Assembly (NCBI GenBank): GCA_903835325.1
Contig: CAILMU010000123.1
Coordinates: forward strand, 1 to 8,099
DNA: 8,099 bases
Reading direction: 5' to 3'
Source of the DNA: an uncultured Microcaldota archaeon
GTDB taxonomy: Archaea > Micrarchaeota > Micrarchaeia > Anstonellales > Bilamarchaeaceae
Of the stretch, positions 5,429 to 8,099 are shown in pieces. The notes under the pieces were generated by a model that saw nothing but the letters and a program-made list of their open reading frames with translations, ran no database searches and was not told the origin of the DNA. The stretch's first letter is position 1. Each line of letters starts with the position of its first letter. The position numbers and the translations under genes are program-made.

Positions 5429-6493
5429 ATGCAGTCCGCACCCTTCCTCCTCGCATCGGCGCTGGGTTCGTTTCTCCCTCAGGGTATCACGAATTTCTTC
5501 CCATGGCCAGTATTCCTTGTTATGGGCCTGGTCCTGATAGGCGCAGGAGCGTGGCTCATCATCTACGGGATACGCAAGTACCTGGTGTGGCAGGCTGTGA
5601 AGAATCTCCCTACTTCCAAGGTGAGGAGCGCGGCAATCGGCCTGGTGGAGCTTTCGGGCTCTGCGCGCTATGACAAGCCGCTGATAAGCCCGATATCGAA
5701 AAAGGGGTGTGCATACTGGAAGGTCTCGGTTGGGAGGGTCGGTGATAAGGGCAACAACTTAGAATTTTACAAAGACGAGTCTGCTGCACCGTTCTATGTT
5801 GAAGACGACACCGGCCGGATGCTGATCGACCCCAAGGGCGCGGAAGTGAATATCGGCTACGAAGCCCATTTCAGGTATTCGTGCAGAGGATACATGACGT
5901 CGCACAAGAGCAATAGGCTAAAAATAGAATTCCGTGTGGGCGCGTATCCGCGATATGCTTCTTTGTATGAATTTAAACGTATGATTGGATTGGCGTTCTG
6001 CAAGGACGACATCGAAGCGATGACTGATGCTATCGAGCGTAAGGGCGCTAAACGGTTCGTCGTGCGTGGCGCAAACGGTGTGGAGTACGCTATCGAGAAG
6101 AACGATGATGGGACCCTAAGCTTGAAAACCACGGATAACAATTTACTCGACCAGAAGGTCGTCGATTACATCGCTAGCAACGATAAGCTCCGCGGCAGGG
6201 GCGAGTTGAATGCAGACCTTATCGTCGTCGAATCAGCCATATCCGATTCCGACCCGTTGTATGTGCTCGGGAGGGCGGATGCCAAACCAGGCAGCGCCAG
6301 TGAAGCCAGGTATGAGGATCTCGTGGTGCACAGGGGCCCTGAGAAGATATTCCAGATAAGCGATGGCAGCGAACGGAACTTCGCGACTTACATGCTGGTA
6401 TTGGCCATCGGGAGCCTGCTGCTCGGGCTCTGGCTCTTCGCTTGGGGACTGGCCATGCTGATATTTGTGATAATGGCATTCGGATTGATTTAG
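5429..6493 (+). CDS. Membrane-anchored GIDE-domain protein (MUL1-like, without RING)
   Basis: The protein has 354 residues from ATG 5429. The upstream in-frame ATG 5333 overlaps the previous gene and has no promoter support, while a TATA box sits 26 nt before 5429. One membrane helix lies near residues 26-47 and a hydrophobic hairpin at 319-354 ends the protein. Between them is a soluble domain with the marks of the GIDE (BAM) domain of MUL1-type E3 ligases and their prokaryotic relatives: LPTSKVRSAAIGLVELSG at 60-77, PLISPISKKGCAYWKV (84-99), FYVEDDTGRMLIDPKGAEV (122-140), and the late segment ESAISDSDPLYVLGRA (268-283) before HRGPEKIFQISDGSE. There is no C-terminal RING finger, so ubiquitin-ligase activity is not expected; prokaryotic GIDE proteins have no settled function. 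Residues 171-260 look like an insert specific to this protein. It converges on rad50. Confidence 0.85.
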   Translation: MQSAPFLLASALGSFLPQGITNFFPWPVFLVMGLVLIGAGAWLIIYGIRKYLVWQAVKNLPTSKVRSAAIGLVELSGSARYDKPLISPISKKGCAYWKVSVGRVGDKGNNLEFYKDESAAPFYVEDDTGRMLIDPKGAEVNIGYEAHFRYSCRGYMTSHKSNRLKIEFRVGAYPRYASLYEFKRMIGLAFCKDDIEAMTDAIERKGAKRFVVRGANGVEYAIEKNDDGTLSLKTTDNNLLDQKVVDYIASNDKLRGRGELNADLIVVESAISDSDPLYVLGRADAKPGSASEARYEDLVVHRGPEKIFQISDGSERNFATYMLVLAIGSLLLGLWLFAWGLAMLIFVIMAFGLI

Positions 6494-6506
6494 ATATGAC
6501 GCCGGT

Positions 6507-8099
6507 TCAAATCTCTTCGGCTTTGGTTTCGCCGTTCCTGGATTTATCCCTGGTCAGACGATAACTTGAAGCGAATTCCGAGCCCATCAGGCCTTCCTCG
6601 TGAGTGATGATGAATGCCTGCTTGACGACCTGGGGTATCCTGTTCTGGAGCGCGTCTGATAGCTGGCTTATCGCGTCCTTGTCCAGGTTGTGCGTGGGTT
6701 CGTCCAGGATGAGCCAGCTGAGTTGCGGGGTGAGGACCATGGCCAGAGCCACACGCAAGGTCAGGGCCGCGCTAGCGCGCTCTCCGCCGCTAGCAGTGCT
6801 CTCCAGGCTCTTCCACCTGCCTTGCTCGTCCACTTCGAAGACATAGTCCTTGTCGCTTACGCTGAAGCGGAGCGATGCGTAATTGCGGTACGGATAGAAG
6901 ATCGGCCAGATGTCGTTCATGGCGCCGTTAATGGCATCCACGAGGCTCATGCGAAGGGATATCTGGGTGGATAGCAGGGCGTTCTTGTAGATAGATAGCT
7001 CCTCCTCGAGTTTGGATAGGTGGGAGATATCCTTGTCCAGGCGCTCGAGTGAGCGGACCTCTTCGTTTAATATCCGGATGAGGTTCTGCGCGTTCTTCAG
7101 CTCGGCCTCTGCGGCTTGGCGCTGGGAAACAAGCCTCTGGACCTCTAGCTTCGATGATTCGAGCGTGATACGCACGGATTCGAAGACGGACGGGTCGAAT
7201 CTGATGGATGAGAGGCGCGAATCAGTGTCAGCTGCGTGTTTCGAGACGAGTTCCAGCTCCTTTTTCTTCTGGAAGAGCGCCTCGTGGCGGCTGGATTCGA
7301 TTTTGGCCAGTTCAATCGATTCCGAGACGGATTCGGATTTCTTGTCCAGCTCCTTTTTCGCCAGCATCCTGTTGTTGAGTTCGGCTGAGACTCCGGCTTT
7401 CGTATCTTGGAGGAGGGCAGTATCGGCGTGGCCGGGTTCATGCAGCATCTGAGCGATGCGGCTTGAAAGCAGAGATATCATGTTAACGCTATTGACCGCT
7501 TGCCCGAGAATCCGCTTCTCTTCTGATAACGTCGAGGCGACAGACTTCGCCCGCTCCTGCTTCGCTTTCAGCTCCTGGGCTTTCTCTTCCTTGATATGCG
7601 ATGACGACTCCTCGGTCAACGGAGCATGGCACAATGGGCACCTGCTTGAACCGGGTTTCAGCCGGGTAGAGAGGTCTGATATCTCCTGAATCTCATGCTC
7701 GAGCGTCTTGCGCTCGGATTCCAGGTCGAGGACCTTCTTCTCGCGTTCCTTCTGCTCGTTGATAGCCTGGTCTTTGGTCCTGCCGTTCAGCAAGCCCGCG
7801 AGCTCGGATTGTATTTCCTTGAGCTTCTTCGCGCTCTCATGAGATACCTTGATGCGCTCATCTATGACCCCTATCTCTTTCGAGAGCCTTGTTATCTCAG
7901 CTTCGTGAACCTTGGAGTCGGCATGGATTTTCTGGCGCTCTTCTAGGAGGCGCGCAAGAAGAGCCTTGGATTTCTGGTGTTTCGCTTCATCGAAGCCCTG
8001 CATGTCTTTTATCAGCGATTCCTGCTGTGCGTGCAGGCGGATGGATTCTTTGAAAAGCGTTTCATGCTGGATGCGCAGTGAATCCATGCGCTTGTAATC
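6507..8099 (-). CDS. rad50: DNA double-strand break repair ATPase Rad50, N-terminally truncated by the window edge
   Basis: Rad50 is the SMC-like ATPase that works with the Mre11 nuclease to bridge and process DNA ends. The frame stays open to base 8099 (codons DYKR precede the Met at 8087), so the gene starts outside the window and the Walker A half is missing. Numbering from that Met: coiled coil to about 145; the zinc-hook CPLC at 150-153 (bases 7629-7640), which dimerises two molecules through one zinc; the returning coiled coil from about 160 to 375; then the C-terminal ATPase lobe with signature SGGERA (433-438), Walker B WLILDEPT (458-465), D-loop NLD (467-469) and the H-loop His496. 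The 373 residues after the hook make it slightly short for an archaeal Rad50. An mre11 partner is expected upstream on this strand but lies outside view. Confidence 0.95.
   Translation of the reverse strand, partial: DYKRMDSLRIQHETLFKESIRLHAQQESLIKDMQGFDEAKHQKSKALLARLLEERQKIHADSKVHEAEITRLSKEIGVIDERIKVSHESAKKLKEIQSELAGLLNGRTKDQAINEQKEREKKVLDLESERKTLEHEIQEISDLSTRLKPGSSRCPLCHAPLTEESSSHIKEEKAQELKAKQERAKSVASTLSEEKRILGQAVNSVNMISLLSSRIAQMLHEPGHADTALLQDTKAGVSAELNNRMLAKKELDKKSESVSESIELAKIESSRHEALFQKKKELELVSKHAADTDSRLSSIRFDPSVFESVRITLESSKLEVQRLVSQRQAAEAELKNAQNLIRILNEEVRSLERLDKDISHLSKLEEELSIYKNALLSTQISLRMSLVDAINGAMNDIWPIFYPYRNYASLRFSVSDKDYVFEVDEQGRWKSLESTASGGERASAALTLRVALAMVLTPQLSWLILDEPTHNLDKDAISQLSDALQNRIPQVVKQAFIITHEEGLMGSEFASSYRLTRDKSRNGETKAEEI

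Noticed and set aside
4894..5430. 178-codon minus-strand frame across the pseudokinase-like gene
   Set aside because: Antisense shadow. The plus strand has the box A, the Shine-Dalgarno candidates and the kinase-like motifs; the minus frame has none.
7012..7452. 146-codon plus-strand frame inside rad50
   Set aside because: A Ser-rich translation opposite the Glu/Lys/Leu-rich Rad50 coiled coil is the expected mirror of coiled-coil codons.

Overview
The window looks archaeal. It carries a homologue of the archaeal/eukaryotic initiation factor aIF5B, an archaeal-type PCNA sliding clamp and a Rad50. Genes start from TATA-like box A elements about 25-50 nt upstream of the start codon, and some show GGAGG/GAGGTG Shine-Dalgarno sites. 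Coding regions are moderately GC-rich (about 55% in a counted 60-base sample of the aIF5B extein), and isoleucine ATA and arginine AGG/AGA codons are frequent. An uncultivated DPANN-type lineage (Micrarchaeota-like) would fit this gene mix, but that is a low-confidence guess; no rRNA or other marker settles it.

Layout: (1) 1-1872 is the 3' part of the aIF5B gene. Its first 186 bases are the C-terminal end of an intein that interrupts the GTPase P-loop. (2) 1910-2917, probably in the same transcription unit, encodes a two-domain protein: an N-terminal P-loop nucleotide-kinase domain fused to a dCMP deaminase. (3) 2957-3343 is a small, very methionine-rich two-helix membrane protein of unknown function with its own TATA box. 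(4) 3344-3526 is non-coding with several possible hairpins. (5) 3578-4321 is PCNA, with a clear box A and Shine-Dalgarno. (6) 4465-5346 is an unrecognised protein whose C-terminal half resembles a Bud32/RIO-like protein kinase that has lost its catalytic aspartate (a pseudokinase candidate). (7) 5429-6493 is a membrane-anchored GIDE-domain protein, related to the non-RING part of eukaryotic MUL1-type E3 ligases. (8) 6507-8099 on the minus strand is the C-terminal part of Rad50, convergent with the GIDE gene across only 13 bp.

The recognisable genes are informational: translation initiation, dUMP/dTTP precursor supply, replication clamp and double-strand-break repair. Interspersed are three less understood genes: the Met-rich membrane protein, the pseudokinase candidate and the GIDE protein. 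Nothing indicates a defence island, prophage, insertion sequence or CRISPR array. The only selfish element seen is the intein. The most interesting items are the kinase-dCMP deaminase fusion, whose architecture recalls fungal dCMP deaminase but with an intact Walker A motif, the pseudokinase candidate, and the P-loop intein.
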